Source: an uncultured Actinomycetes bacterium | GTDB taxonomy: Bacteria; Actinomycetota; Thermoleophilia; Gaiellales; F1-60-MAGs149 | Assembly: GCA_903847495.1 (NCBI GenBank) | Contig: CAINDT010000237.1 | Location: 1-17,891 of the forward strand | DNA length: 17,891 nucleotides | Direction of reading: 5' to 3' | In this document: positions 7,770 to 14,753 of the stretch, one piece after another | Layout: the number at the start of each line of letters is the position of its first letter | Numbering within the stretch: the first letter of the stretch is position 1 | Notes under the pieces: generated by a model | Database searches by the model: none | Seen by the model: only the letters and a program-made list of their open reading frames with translations | Told to the model about the DNA's origin: nothing | Made by a program: the position numbers and the translations under genes

Positions 7770-8828
7770 ATGAAGCGCCGCAGCATTGCCGGTCTCGTCC
7801 TCGCCGTCACCGCCTGTCTGGTGTCGGTCCCGATTGCCGGCGCCACGATTGCGTACCAGTCGTCGAGCGGCTCGCGGCTGATGATCGCGACGGATCAGGC
7901 CACGGGGGCCACGCGGCTCGGGGCGACCGGCACGAGCCCGCTGATCTCGCCGGACGGCCTGCGCGTCGCGTACCTCGGCGGCACGATGGCGCGTCCGCAG
8001 CTGCGGATCCGCACGATCGCGACCGGGACGGAGGTCGTGGTCGCGGCGATGCCGGGGACCTCGATCGGTCAGGGCATCCAGTGGGCGCCCGACTCGGCGC
8101 ACCTGACGATGCCGACCGAGTCGGCGACGGCCGAGGGCTACATCACCGGAGGCGGCCTCGACATCGTCGATGCGGCGACGGGGGCAGTCACCGTCGTGCT
8201 CGCGCCGAAGGGCCATGACCTCGGCGGCTACTCCTGGGCGCCGACAGCCGATCGTCTCGTCTACGCGAGCCAGCGCTTCGGCAGCCTGTACGGCGACTGC
8301 ACGATGCGGGTCGTCGGGCTCGATGGCGTGACGATCGCCTCGCTCGGCACGGGCACGAACCCGCTGTGGGGGCCGGCGCGGATCGCCTTCCAGCGCTACA
8401 CGAACGTGCGCTGGCACGGCATGCGTCTGCAGCACGCCCAACTGTGGACGATCGACCCCAATGGTCCGGGCGCGCCGACGCAACTGACGCGCTACCGGAG
8501 CGTCGGCATGATCTACGGCCCGTTCGCGACGCTCTGGTCTCCCGACGGCCGGATGCTGTACGGCGGCATCGGCGGCGAGGACGTGTCGATGCCAGCGCGC
8601 ATCAACGCCACGACGGGGCGGATCACGCGTCTGCGTGACGGCAACGGCACGGCGCTGTACGACGCGGCACCGATCGCCGTCTCCGCCGACGGACGCACCC
8701 TCCTGCTCGGCACGGGGGTGATCACCGGTGCGCCGGTCTACAAGACGATGCCGGCGGGGAACGGCGCGCTGCGCGTGTTCCTCAAGCGTGCGTACAACCT
8801 GACGGTGCAGCCGTCCTGGCAGCCTTGA
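7770..8828 (+). CDS. Secreted TolB/WD40-like beta-propeller protein (copy 2)
   Basis: A 352-residue paralogue of the preceding gene. The signal peptide spans residues 1-26 (MKRRSIAGLVLAV to PIAGAT) and the mature protein begins IAYQSSSG. Blade motifs are LISPDGLRVAYL, WAPDSAHLTM, WAPTADRLVYAS, LWSPDGRMLYGG and VSADGRTLLLG, and the protein ends in SWQP. GAGGAG (7759-7764) lies 5 nt before the ATG. The pair arose by tandem duplication but has diverged greatly. Only 4 bp separate its stop from that of the convergent Sel1-like gene. It is probably a surface or extracytoplasmic ligand- or protein-binding propeller; no catalytic motif was recognised. Confidence 0.8.
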   Translation: MKRRSIAGLVLAVTACLVSVPIAGATIAYQSSSGSRLMIATDQATGATRLGATGTSPLISPDGLRVAYLGGTMARPQLRIRTIATGTEVVVAAMPGTSIGQGIQWAPDSAHLTMPTESATAEGYITGGGLDIVDAATGAVTVVLAPKGHDLGGYSWAPTADRLVYASQRFGSLYGDCTMRVVGLDGVTIASLGTGTNPLWGPARIAFQRYTNVRWHGMRLQHAQLWTIDPNGPGAPTQLTRYRSVGMIYGPFATLWSPDGRMLYGGIGGEDVSMPARINATTGRITRLRDGNGTALYDAAPIAVSADGRTLLLGTGVITGAPVYKTMPAGNGALRVFLKRAYNLTVQPSWQP

Positions 8829-8832
8829 GGCG

Positions 8833-9354
8833 CTAGAGCAGGTAGTAGCCGACGCCGCGCTGGATCGGCCATTCCATGCCGGCCTCGCGCTCGACGGCTG
8901 CGGCGTACCAGCGCCGCGAGGTCTCGTCGTCGCCGGCGTCCGTGGCCTCGTGCGCCACGTCGTACATCGCGTCGGCATCGCCGAGTTGGGCCGCGCGTAG
9001 CATCAGATCACTGGCGAAGCCGTGGGCGTGGCGCAGGCGCGCGATGCGCGCGAGGCGCGTCAGTGCGGGGATCGCGCCCTGCGACAGCGCCTGCTCCATC
9101 AGCACCCAACTCTGGTCGGGATCGTGCGCCTCGAGCAGTGCCGCGAAGCCATGCAGGCCGGTCGGGTGGGGCGCGGCGATGCAGGCCTCGAAGCGCTGAT
9201 GGGCCGTCGCCTGGTCGCCGAGCTGGAGCGATGCCAGTCCCAGCAGCGCGAGCGCGTCGCCTTCGCCCTGCAGGGCGTGCGCCAGCAGCTGCGGGTCGTT
9301 GATGATCTCGAGGCGATGGCTCAGCGCGGGGCTCCTTGACGATGTGACGTTCAC
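8833..9354 (-). CDS. Sel1/TPR-like repeat protein
   Basis: About 173 residues from GTG at 9354. Helical repeats of the Sel1/TPR kind can be seen: LLGLASLQLGDQATAHQRFE, WVLMEQALSQGAIPALTRLA, DLMLRAAQLGDADAMYDVA and HEATDAGDDETSRRWYAAA. There is no signal peptide, so it is probably a cytoplasmic protein-interaction scaffold. The start is uncertain. GTG at 9354 has no ribosome site, whereas a CTG at 9324 is preceded at 7 nt by a perfect AAGGAG (9337-9332) and would begin the protein just before SHRLEIINDPQLL. A start further upstream would cross the palindrome and the divergent enzyme gene. It is similar in kind to the protein at 2250-2759; each sits divergent from a nitrogen-metabolism enzyme gene. 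Confidence 0.65.
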   Translation of the reverse strand: MNVTSSRSPALSHRLEIINDPQLLAHALQGEGDALALLGLASLQLGDQATAHQRFEACIAAPHPTGLHGFAALLEAHDPDQSWVLMEQALSQGAIPALTRLARIARLRHAHGFASDLMLRAAQLGDADAMYDVAHEATDAGDDETSRRWYAAAVEREAGMEWPIQRGVGYYLL

Positions 9355-9366
9355 CGTGGAGTCGTC

Positions 9367-9415
9367 GCAGACGTCAGAGTGATTACGCGAAAAGCGTAAT
9401 GGATGTGACGTCTGC
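9367..9415. promoter_or_regulatory. 49-bp nested palindrome, probable operator between divergent genes
   Basis: Outer arms GCAGACGTCA (9367-9376) and TGACGTCTGC (9406-9415) are perfect inverted copies. Inside them ATTACGC (9382-9388) and GCGTAAT (9394-9400) form a second perfect pair around GAAAA. The 10-mer GATGTGACGT at 9402-9411 recurs directly at 9341-9350. The element lies upstream of both divergent genes and ends about where the -35 of the ureohydrolase gene would be, given a -10 of TAGGAT at 9438-9443. A binding site for one or two dimeric regulators is the simplest reading. Confidence 0.6.
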
Positions 9416-9466
9416 CGGAAGGCAGTCCGGGCGCGACTAGGATGCCCACGAGGAGAGGAGACGGAC

Positions 9467-10462
9467 ATGGCCGACGACGGCATCCGCGCGCAGCTCGAGA
9501 CGCTCTACTGGTGGGGCGTCCCCACGTTCTTCCGCGCCCCGCACGACGAGGATCCCGCCAACTGCGACATCGGCGTGCTCGGCATCCCGCACTCCGCTGG
9601 CAACGGCTCGACCGAGCGTGATCAGCACCTCGGGCCGCGTGCCGTTCGTGGCGTCAGCTCGCACAACCGCCGCCCGCACGCCGCGTTCGGCATCCACGCC
9701 TTTGAGGATGTGCGCGTCAGCGATCTCGGCGATGTGCCGCTGCCCGAGGCGATGGACAACGAGGCCTGCATCGACCGCATCGCCGCCTGTGCCCGCGCCG
9801 CCGCGGATGCCGACACGCGGCTCGTCTCGATCGGTGGCGACCACGCGATCACCGGTGGCGTGCTGCTCGGCCTCGCCGGCCCCGGCTCGCGGGTGACGCG
9901 CGACCAGCCGGTGGCGCTGATTCACTTCGATGCCCACGTCGACTCGTACGCGCAGCTGCCGCACTGGCTCGGCGCCAAGCGATCCGCCGCGCACTGGGCT
10001 GCGTACCTCGTCGAGAGCGGCTGCATCGACCCGTCGCGCAGCACGCAGATCGGCATGCGCGGCGCACCGCGCACCACGACGTGGCTCAAGACGAGTTACG
10101 ACCTCGGCTACGCCGTGCGCACGATGGCCGAGTGTCGGGCCATGGGCCTCCAGGCGATGATCGACGAGGCCGTGGCGCGTGCCGGAGACGGCCCGGTCTA
10201 CATCACCTTCGACCTCGACAGCCTCGACCCGTCGATTGCGCCCGCGGTCTCGAACCTCGAGGTGGGGGAGGGTGGCTTCACGATCGACGAGGCGAACCTG
10301 ATGCTGCGCTCGCTGCGCGGGCTCGACGTCGTCGGCGCAGACGTCGTCTGTCTGATGCCGACCAAGGATCTGCCCAACGACCAGACGGCGATGGTCGCCG
10401 GCCACATCGCTGCCGAGCAGGTGGCGTTGATCGCCGATCGACTCCTCGCGTCGCGCGGGTAG
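9467..10462 (+). CDS. Ureohydrolase-fold (arginase/agmatinase family) enzyme with altered substrate site
   Basis: A 331-residue member of the arginase/agmatinase/formiminoglutamase superfamily. The dimanganese ligands are all present: His126 in SIGGDHAIT, Asp155/His157/Asp159 in HFDAHVDS, and Asp249/Asp251 in TFDLDSLDPS. However, the Glu that holds the guanidinium group (motif DVVExxP) is Cys295 here (ADVVCLMPTKD), and the usual aPGTGTP loop reads APAVSNLEVGEGG. The N-terminal loop GIPHSAGNGSTERDQHLGPR also departs from agmatinase. So hydrolysis of a C-N bond at a metal centre is likely, but agmatine or arginine may not be the substrate. AGGAG (9456-9460) precedes the ATG by 6 nt. A formamide or imide substrate linked to the nearby amine-breakdown genes is conceivable but unproven. 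Confidence 0.85.
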   Translation: MADDGIRAQLETLYWWGVPTFFRAPHDEDPANCDIGVLGIPHSAGNGSTERDQHLGPRAVRGVSSHNRRPHAAFGIHAFEDVRVSDLGDVPLPEAMDNEACIDRIAACARAAADADTRLVSIGGDHAITGGVLLGLAGPGSRVTRDQPVALIHFDAHVDSYAQLPHWLGAKRSAAHWAAYLVESGCIDPSRSTQIGMRGAPRTTTWLKTSYDLGYAVRTMAECRAMGLQAMIDEAVARAGDGPVYITFDLDSLDPSIAPAVSNLEVGEGGFTIDEANLMLRSLRGLDVVGADVVCLMPTKDLPNDQTAMVAGHIAAEQVALIADRLLASRG

Positions 10463-10465
10463 GAT
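10460..10465 (+). promoter_or_regulatory. Putative -10 element of a leaderless promoter
   Basis: TAGGAT overlaps the TAG stop of the ureohydrolase gene (10460-10462) and lies 7 nt before the ATG at 10473. There is no ribosome site, so the downstream mRNA probably begins at the start codon. Confidence 0.5.
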
Positions 10466-10472
10466 GGTTCGC

Positions 10473-10967
10473 ATGCATCGCTTTCGGCTCCGTACCCTCA
10501 TCACCCTCACCGCCCTCGTCGCCGCGCTCGCGCTGCCCGCCCTGGCATCGGCGGACACGGCGAAGCAGGCAACTGCCTCGATGAAACTCAAGGGCAAGCA
10601 GGTATCCGCCGCCGCCTGGGGGCGCCACCTCGTCGTGGAGTTCCTGACGATGCTGCAGCAAGACGACCCGCGTGCCGACCTCGAGGCGTTCCTCGACCCG
10701 GCCTTCCAGATTCAGCGCGCCAACGGCTCCCGTGCCGACAAGGCGGAGTATCTCGCCAACCCGGCCAAGCTCGGCGCGTTCGAGCCCTCCGGCTACCGCG
10801 TGACCCGCAACGGCACGGCGCTCGTCGTCTCGTTCCGCACGGCCAACATCGAGACGATCGACGGCGTCCAGTACAAGAGCACGCCGGCGCCCCGCATCGC
10901 GACGTTCTGGTTCAACCGGGGTGCGTGGACGCTGCTCGGCTACGCCAACTTCAACGCGCCGAGCTGA
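10473..10967 (+). CDS. Secreted NTF2/SnoaL-like domain protein
   Basis: A 164-residue exported protein. Residues 1-26 are a signal peptide (MHRFRLRTL, hydrophobic core, LPALASA). The remainder, roughly 40-162, looks like an NTF2/SnoaL-type cone fold: the helix GRHLVVEFLTMLQQDDPRAD, then FLDPAFQIQRANGSRADKAEYL, and the closing strands ALVVSFRTANIET, IATFWFNRGAWTLLGYANF. Members of this fold bind or transform small ligands, but no catalytic set is recognised. I prefer the ATG at 10473 over 10464 because TAGGAT sits 7 nt before it and would include the earlier ATG in the promoter. The gene is convergent with methylglyoxal synthase, 75 bp apart. Function is unknown. Confidence 0.65.
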   Translation: MHRFRLRTLITLTALVAALALPALASADTAKQATASMKLKGKQVSAAAWGRHLVVEFLTMLQQDDPRADLEAFLDPAFQIQRANGSRADKAEYLANPAKLGAFEPSGYRVTRNGTALVVSFRTANIETIDGVQYKSTPAPRIATFWFNRGAWTLLGYANFNAPS

Positions 10968-11042
10968 TCCCCCAGAGCCGCGGACGGCGCAGGCCGCCGA
11001 GGCGATGCGGGGGAGCGGGGCCGCGGCGGGGCATCGTGGCCG

Positions 11043-11462
11043 CTACCGCGCGCCGGCGAGGGCCTGATCGCCCTGATCCGCGTAAGCGAAGGCGGCGACG
11101 CAGAGCTCGCCGGTCGCCGGGTTCGTGGCGAGCGGGATGTTGTGCACGTCGCAGACCTTCATCAGCGCCTGGATGTCCGGGTCATGCGGATGGGCGGTCA
11201 GCGGATCGCGCAGGAAGACGACGAGGTCGAGCTGCTCCTCGGCGACGAGCGCGCCGATCTGGAGGTCGCCGCCGAGCGGGCCCGACATCAGGCAGTGGAC
11301 GTTGAGATCGAAGTGCTCGTTGAGCAGGCCGCCGGTGGTGGCGGTCGCCACGAGGCGGCTGCGGCGGAGGGTCTCGAGGTGGCGCTCGACGAGTTCGAGC
11401 ATGGCGGTCTTGGCGCCATCGTGCGCGACCAGCGCGATGCGGTGGGGGCTTCTTCGTGTCAT
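11043..11462 (-). CDS. mgsA: Methylglyoxal synthase
   Basis: A 139-residue cytoplasmic enzyme converting dihydroxyacetone phosphate to methylglyoxal and phosphate, a bypass of lower glycolysis used under phosphate limitation or carbon overload. Characteristic motifs are all present: RIALVAHDGAK (8-18), ATTGGLLNE (41-49), SGPLGGDLQIGA (60-71), RDPLTAHPHDPDIQALM (85-101) and IPLATNPATGE (109-119). With a constant offset of five, His14, Asp66, Asp86, His93 and Asp96 match His19, Asp71, Asp91, His98 and Asp101 of the E. coli enzyme; Asp66 is the catalytic base. The ATG at 11462 gives the standard length; TACGTT (11474-11469) lies 6 nt upstream, suggesting leaderless transcription. An in-frame upstream ATG at 11528 would add a poorly conserved tail. 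Neighbours give no pathway context. Confidence 0.93.
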   Translation of the reverse strand: MTRRSPHRIALVAHDGAKTAMLELVERHLETLRRSRLVATATTGGLLNEHFDLNVHCLMSGPLGGDLQIGALVAEEQLDLVVFLRDPLTAHPHDPDIQALMKVCDVHNIPLATNPATGELCVAAFAYADQGDQALAGAR

Positions 11463-11468
11463 GCCCTC

Positions 11469-11474
11469 AACGTA
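11469..11474 (-). promoter_or_regulatory. Putative -10 element of leaderless mgsA promoter
   Basis: TACGTT on the minus strand is followed by GAGGGC and then the ATG of mgsA at 11462. GAGGG is too close to the ATG to act as a normal ribosome site, which favours leaderless transcription. Confidence 0.5.
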
Positions 11475-11537
11475 CGACCTCGGCGAGCGGATTCCCCGGG
11501 CGTCTCCGGATCGAAACCGGATCGGCACCGGAACCGT

Positions 11538-12572
11538 TCAGCGCACCGGCACCCGTTCCCACGGTGACCACGCGTCGCCATCGTGGAGGCGGATCAGCAC
11601 CGACCGGACGGTCGCCGGCTGACGTCGCAGCACCAGCCGGCCGCGGAAGGCCACGGTGCGCGAGGCGCGGCGCACGCGGATCCCGATCGACTCGGCCTCG
11701 CCACCGGTCAGGAGCACCTCGATGGCCCCGTCGCGGCGCCTCGCGGTGATCTCGATCTCGTCGAGGTCGATCGCATCGGGATCATCAGCAGCAGGCCCAT
11801 CCGTGGCCGGGGGCGCCGGGGCCGGCACGGGCTCGGGCTGCGGCGGCGCGATCGTGTACGGCGCCACGCGGTGTGGGATCGTGATGGCGGCGCACGCCGC
11901 GTGCAGGCCATCGAGGTGCGGGGCGCCGAAGCTCCAGGCCGACGTGCGTCCGCCGATGTCGACCGTGGTCGTTGCGACGAGCGTGCCATCGACGCCGCGG
12001 CGCGTGAGTACCGCCGTGCGCTCGAGACGCAGGGGGTCGCCTTCGAGAACCGTCCGGGCAACGGTGCGCACGACCCACGTGCCGGGCAGGATCCAGCGGT
12101 ACATCCGCGACCAGGTGTCGTAGCCGGCGAAGGCCCAGCCGGTGCCCGGCCAGGTGTTCGACCACGTGCGGCGCTCCCGGGGTGGCGACCACTCCCGCAC
12201 CGTCTCCATGATCGTGCGCTCGATCAGCGCTGGCTGCGAGGTGATCGTCACCTCGGCTGTGCCAAGGGCGCAGGAGCCGTCGGACCGCCCGGTGCCTAAC
12301 GCGACGTGGACGGGGCCGCCGCTCGGCGTCTCGAACGTCGCCAGCGCAAGTCGCAGCTCCTTGGTGCGATTGTCGAACGTGATCTCGGCCCGATCGAGGT
12401 CGTCGGGGTTGAAGCCCGCGTTGAAGCTCGGTGTGGTGGTGCGAGGGAAGGTGCCCGTCAGCGTCCAGTCGCCCTCGTAGGCGGCGGCAGGTGCGGCGAC
12501 GAGGAGGGACAGTGCGGCTGCGGCTGCCGTGAGCAGCAGGGCGCGGCGCGGGGAGGAACGATGCGTGGTCAT
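11538..12572 (-). CDS. Secreted two-domain protein with Pro-rich linker (copy 2 of tandem pair)
   Basis: A 344-residue exported protein of no family I recognise. Residues 1-31 are a signal peptide (MTTHRSSPRRALLL, alanine/leucine core, APAAA) and the mature protein begins YEGDWTLTG. The N-terminal domain (32-240) contains PSFNAGFNPDDLD, ITFDNRTKELRL and VALGTGRSDGSCA; Cys101 and Cys227 are both conserved in the paralogue and could form a disulfide. A linker of Pro, Ala and Asp (243-268) leads to a C-terminal domain (270-344) ending IRLHDGDAWSPWERVPVR. The architecture resembles that of wall- or surface-attached binding proteins. No clear ribosome site or -10 precedes the ATG. It lies downstream of its paralogue at 12667-13674 on the same strand, separated by a strong hairpin. 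Confidence 0.75.
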   Translation of the reverse strand: MTTHRSSPRRALLLTAAAAALSLLVAAPAAAYEGDWTLTGTFPRTTTPSFNAGFNPDDLDRAEITFDNRTKELRLALATFETPSGGPVHVALGTGRSDGSCALGTAEVTITSQPALIERTIMETVREWSPPRERRTWSNTWPGTGWAFAGYDTWSRMYRWILPGTWVVRTVARTVLEGDPLRLERTAVLTRRGVDGTLVATTTVDIGGRTSAWSFGAPHLDGLHAACAAITIPHRVAPYTIAPPQPEPVPAPAPPATDGPAADDPDAIDLDEIEITARRRDGAIEVLLTGGEAESIGIRVRRASRTVAFRGRLVLRRQPATVRSVLIRLHDGDAWSPWERVPVR

Positions 12573-12611
12573 GCCTGCTCGTCGGCGAACCGTGGCAGGC
12601 GCTTACGGGTG

Positions 12612-12657
12612 CCCCGAGCCGCGTCCGACGGCGCGAGGCTCGTCGGACGCGGCGGGG
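12612..12657 (-). terminator. GC-rich hairpin terminator between tandem paralogues
   Basis: GCCGCGTCCGACG (12618-12630) and CGTCGGACGCGGC (12641-12653) are perfect 13-bp arms around a 10-nt loop. CCCC (12612-12615) and GGGG (12654-12657) extend the stem past a 2-nt bulge. It begins 9 nt after the stop of the minus-strand gene ending at 12667. There is no T tract, as in the hairpin at 7670-7700. Confidence 0.65.
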
Positions 12658-12666
12658 TGGTGCGGT

Positions 12667-13674
12667 CTAGCGGATCGCGACGCGATCCCAGCTCGACCAG
12701 TCATCGCCGTCGGAGAACCGCACCTGCACGAAGCGGGCGTCGGCCGGGGCGTTGCGGATCGCCAGCGTGTTGGCGAAGTTCAGGGTCTTCGAGCCCTTGC
12801 GGATGCGCACCTGGACCTGCTCGGCCGAACCGGTCATGCGCAGGACCACGCGGGTACCGCGGCGGGTCGCCGTCGTGGCGATGTCGTCGAGGGTCACGTC
12901 ATCGGCGGCCGTGATCAGACCGGCGGTCGGAGCCGGCGTCGGGTCGGGCGTCGGCGCCGGGTCCGGGGTGGGAGCCGGATCGACGACCGGGGCCGCAGGG
13001 GGTGCAATCACGTACGGCGCGCGGCGGCCCGGCACCTCGATCTCGAGGCAGTTCGCGTCGAGGTTGTTGAGCAGTGGCCACGCGAAGGCCCAGTTCATCT
13101 CGGTTGCCGTGTTGGCGATGCGGCTGACGGACGTCAGCGAGCCGTCAACACCGTCGAGCGTCAGCGATGCGACGCGCTCGTGGTTCGCGGTGTCGAGGCC
13201 CGAGATGATGCGCGACCACTGGTAGCGGTAGTACTCGTGGCCGACGCGGACGCGCGCCACGTACGTCCAGCCGTCGCCGGATGGCGGGGTGTAGCGCGTC
13301 ATCGTGTAGCCGTACTCGATGTGCGACGGGCCGACGATGTCGCGCGCGTTGATGGCGATGTCCATCGTGCTGGTGGCGCAGCTGCCATCGGTCTGACCGC
13401 GGCCGAAGGACACGTAGATGTTGCCGCGCTCGGGCGCCTGGAAGAACTCGAGCTGCAGCGCCACCGTCTTGGCGCGGTTGTCGAACGTCGCGGCGACGGA
13501 ATCGACGTCGTTCGGGTTGAAGCCGCCGTAGAAGCTGGGATTCGTGCTCCGGGCGAACTCGCCGGTGATGGTCCAGTCGCCCTCGAACGCCTGGGCGCCG
13601 GTGGCACCTGCGAGCGAGGCGAGCACCGCGGCGCCGATGACGGCTCCGCGCAGATGCTTTCGTGCTTTGAGCAT
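12667..13674 (-). CDS. Secreted two-domain protein with Pro-rich linker (copy 1 of tandem pair)
   Basis: A 335-residue paralogue of the gene at 11538-12572. The signal peptide is 1-29 (MLKARKHLRG to ATGAQA) and the mature start FEGDWTITGEF matches the other copy. Shared blocks are PSFYGGFNPNDVD, ATFDNRAKTVAL, VSFGRGQTDGSCA and GVDGSLTSVSRI; Cys99 and Cys209 correspond to the conserved pair. The linker (224-250) contains PTPDPAPTPDPTPAPT, and the C-terminal domain ends VRFSDGDDWSSWDRVAIR. AGGAGG (13687-13682) lies 7 nt before the ATG at 13674, ruling out the long in-frame extension upstream, which has abnormal charged, low-complexity composition. It is divergent from the DUF6159 gene. Function unknown; an extracellular or envelope-bound binding protein is likely. 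Confidence 0.78.
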   Translation of the reverse strand: MLKARKHLRGAVIGAAVLASLAGATGAQAFEGDWTITGEFARSTNPSFYGGFNPNDVDSVAATFDNRAKTVALQLEFFQAPERGNIYVSFGRGQTDGSCATSTMDIAINARDIVGPSHIEYGYTMTRYTPPSGDGWTYVARVRVGHEYYRYQWSRIISGLDTANHERVASLTLDGVDGSLTSVSRIANTATEMNWAFAWPLLNNLDANCLEIEVPGRRAPYVIAPPAAPVVDPAPTPDPAPTPDPTPAPTAGLITAADDVTLDDIATTATRRGTRVVLRMTGSAEQVQVRIRKGSKTLNFANTLAIRNAPADARFVQVRFSDGDDWSSWDRVAIR

Positions 13675-13787
13675 GTCGATCCTCCTGAAGGAAACGGTGA
13701 CGGGCAACGCCCTATCCGACAGGGCTGACGCGGCGGGGCTGCGGATCTGACGCAGGGTGTGAGCGGGCTTCCCGTTGGGCGATGGCG

Positions 13788-13793
13788 TACAGT
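13788..13793 (+). promoter_or_regulatory. Putative -10 element of a leaderless promoter
   Basis: TACAGT is followed by 7 nt and the ATG at 13801, with no ribosome site. This matches the arrangement at several other genes of the window. Confidence 0.5.
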
Positions 13794-13800
13794 GCCGCGC

Positions 13801-14643
13801 ATGGGACGATTCCGCCTCGGACTCCGCATGGCCGGCGCCTCGTGGCGTGTCGTGCGCAAGGAGAAGAGCCTGATCGCGTTCCCGCTGCTGGCCGCGGCGT
13901 TCGGCATCGGGTACGCCGTGCTCGTGATGCTGCCGCTGGGTCTCCTCGGCTTCGTCGTCCTCGGCGACAACGCGATCATCGGCTGGGCGCTCCTCGCGAT
14001 CGGCCTCTTCGGCATGAACATCGGCGCCTCGTTCTTCGGCGTGGCGGCCGCCGCCAACGCCTCCCACGTCCTCGATGGTCAAGACCCCACGCTCGGCACG
14101 GGCATCGGCGTGGCGTGGTCGCGCAAGGGCGTGATCGTCAAGTGGGGCCTCGTCTCGGCCACCGTCGGGCTTGTGCTGCAGTTGGTCGCCGACCGGGCGG
14201 GTGGTCTCGGCGGTGCGTTGATCCAGGCCATCGGCGGGGCGGCGTGGAGCATCGCCAGCTTCTTCGTCCTGCCGATCCTCGCGCTCGAGGGACTCGGTCC
14301 GTTCGCCGCGCTGAAGAAGTCGTTGTCCGTCGTCCGCGCCCGCTGGGGCGAGTCGATCGTCGGCGGTGCCGCCGTTGGTCTGATCCCGGCACTGATTGCG
14401 CTCGCAGGCATCGGGCTCGCCGTGCTCGGTGTGCTGGCGGGCGTCAACGCCACCTGGGCCGGCGGCGTGCCGCTGATCGTGCTCGGGCTGATCCTCTTCT
14501 TCGTCGGCGTTACCGTCGGCTCGGTGCTGCGCGCCGTCTTCACGGTCGTCGTCTACCGCTACGCCACGGAGAACCTCGTCGCCGAGGGGTTCCCGGCCGA
14601 AGATCTCGAGCACGTCTTCCGTGCGAAGACGCACCGCGTCTAG
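13801..14643 (+). CDS. DUF6159-like integral membrane protein
   Basis: A 280-residue polytopic membrane protein. It begins with a short amphipathic segment (MGRFRLGLRMAGASWRVVRK) typical of the DUF6159 family, then has hydrophobic segments at roughly 24-50, 54-83, 117-137, 140-165, 193-220 and 224-255, consistent with about six membrane helices. Ala- and Gly-rich helices and a cytosolic loop FAALKKSLSVVRARWGESIVGG resemble the glycerophosphoryl-phosphodiesterase-type membrane domain family. The tail is short and charged. The ATG at 13801 has no ribosome site but a TACAGT 7 nt upstream, so it is probably leaderless. It is divergent from the secreted paralogue pair. The physiological role of this family is unknown to me. 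Confidence 0.7.
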   Translation: MGRFRLGLRMAGASWRVVRKEKSLIAFPLLAAAFGIGYAVLVMLPLGLLGFVVLGDNAIIGWALLAIGLFGMNIGASFFGVAAAANASHVLDGQDPTLGTGIGVAWSRKGVIVKWGLVSATVGLVLQLVADRAGGLGGALIQAIGGAAWSIASFFVLPILALEGLGPFAALKKSLSVVRARWGESIVGGAAVGLIPALIALAGIGLAVLGVLAGVNATWAGGVPLIVLGLILFFVGVTVGSVLRAVFTVVVYRYATENLVAEGFPAEDLEHVFRAKTHRV

Positions 14644-14649
14644 CGCGCT

Positions 14650-14688
14650 CTCTCAGGCTGCTCTCACACCCTCAGGGTTCTCTCAGGG
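14650..14688 (+). promoter_or_regulatory. Direct-repeat array, probable response-regulator site
   Basis: Four copies of a CTCTCA(GG)-type half-site are present: 14650-14655, 14661-14666, 14669-14674 (CCCTCA) and 14680-14685. Within each pair the spacing is exactly 11 bp, one helical turn, as in tandem sites bound by OmpR/PhoB-type regulators. The array ends about 8 bp before a possible -10 (CATCGT, 14697-14702), so it would cover the -35 position of the promoter for the gene at 14754. Confidence 0.55.
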
Positions 14689-14753
14689 CGACCGTGCATC
14701 GTCCGGTCTGCGGGACGTGCTCCCGCCCACACCGACACGAGAGAGAACCCATC

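Noticed and set aside
6176..7846. A 556-codon open frame on the minus strand
   Set aside because: It overlaps the DUF1028 and propeller genes and gives low-complexity Arg-rich sequence; it is a shadow frame.
10984..11042. Possible terminator between the NTF2-like gene and mgsA (CGATGC / GCATCG)
   Set aside because: Only a 6-bp stem around a loop of more than 20 nt with no T run; indistinguishable from chance in GC-rich DNA.
13710..13726. GCCCT/AGGGC inverted repeat in the divergent spacer before the DUF6159 gene
   Set aside because: A 5-bp arm is too short to call an operator by eye.
12667..14634. A 655-codon form of the secreted paralogue with a long N-terminal extension
   Set aside because: A signal peptide preceded by AGGAGG marks the real start at 13674; the extension is charged low-complexity sequence antisense to the DUF6159 gene.
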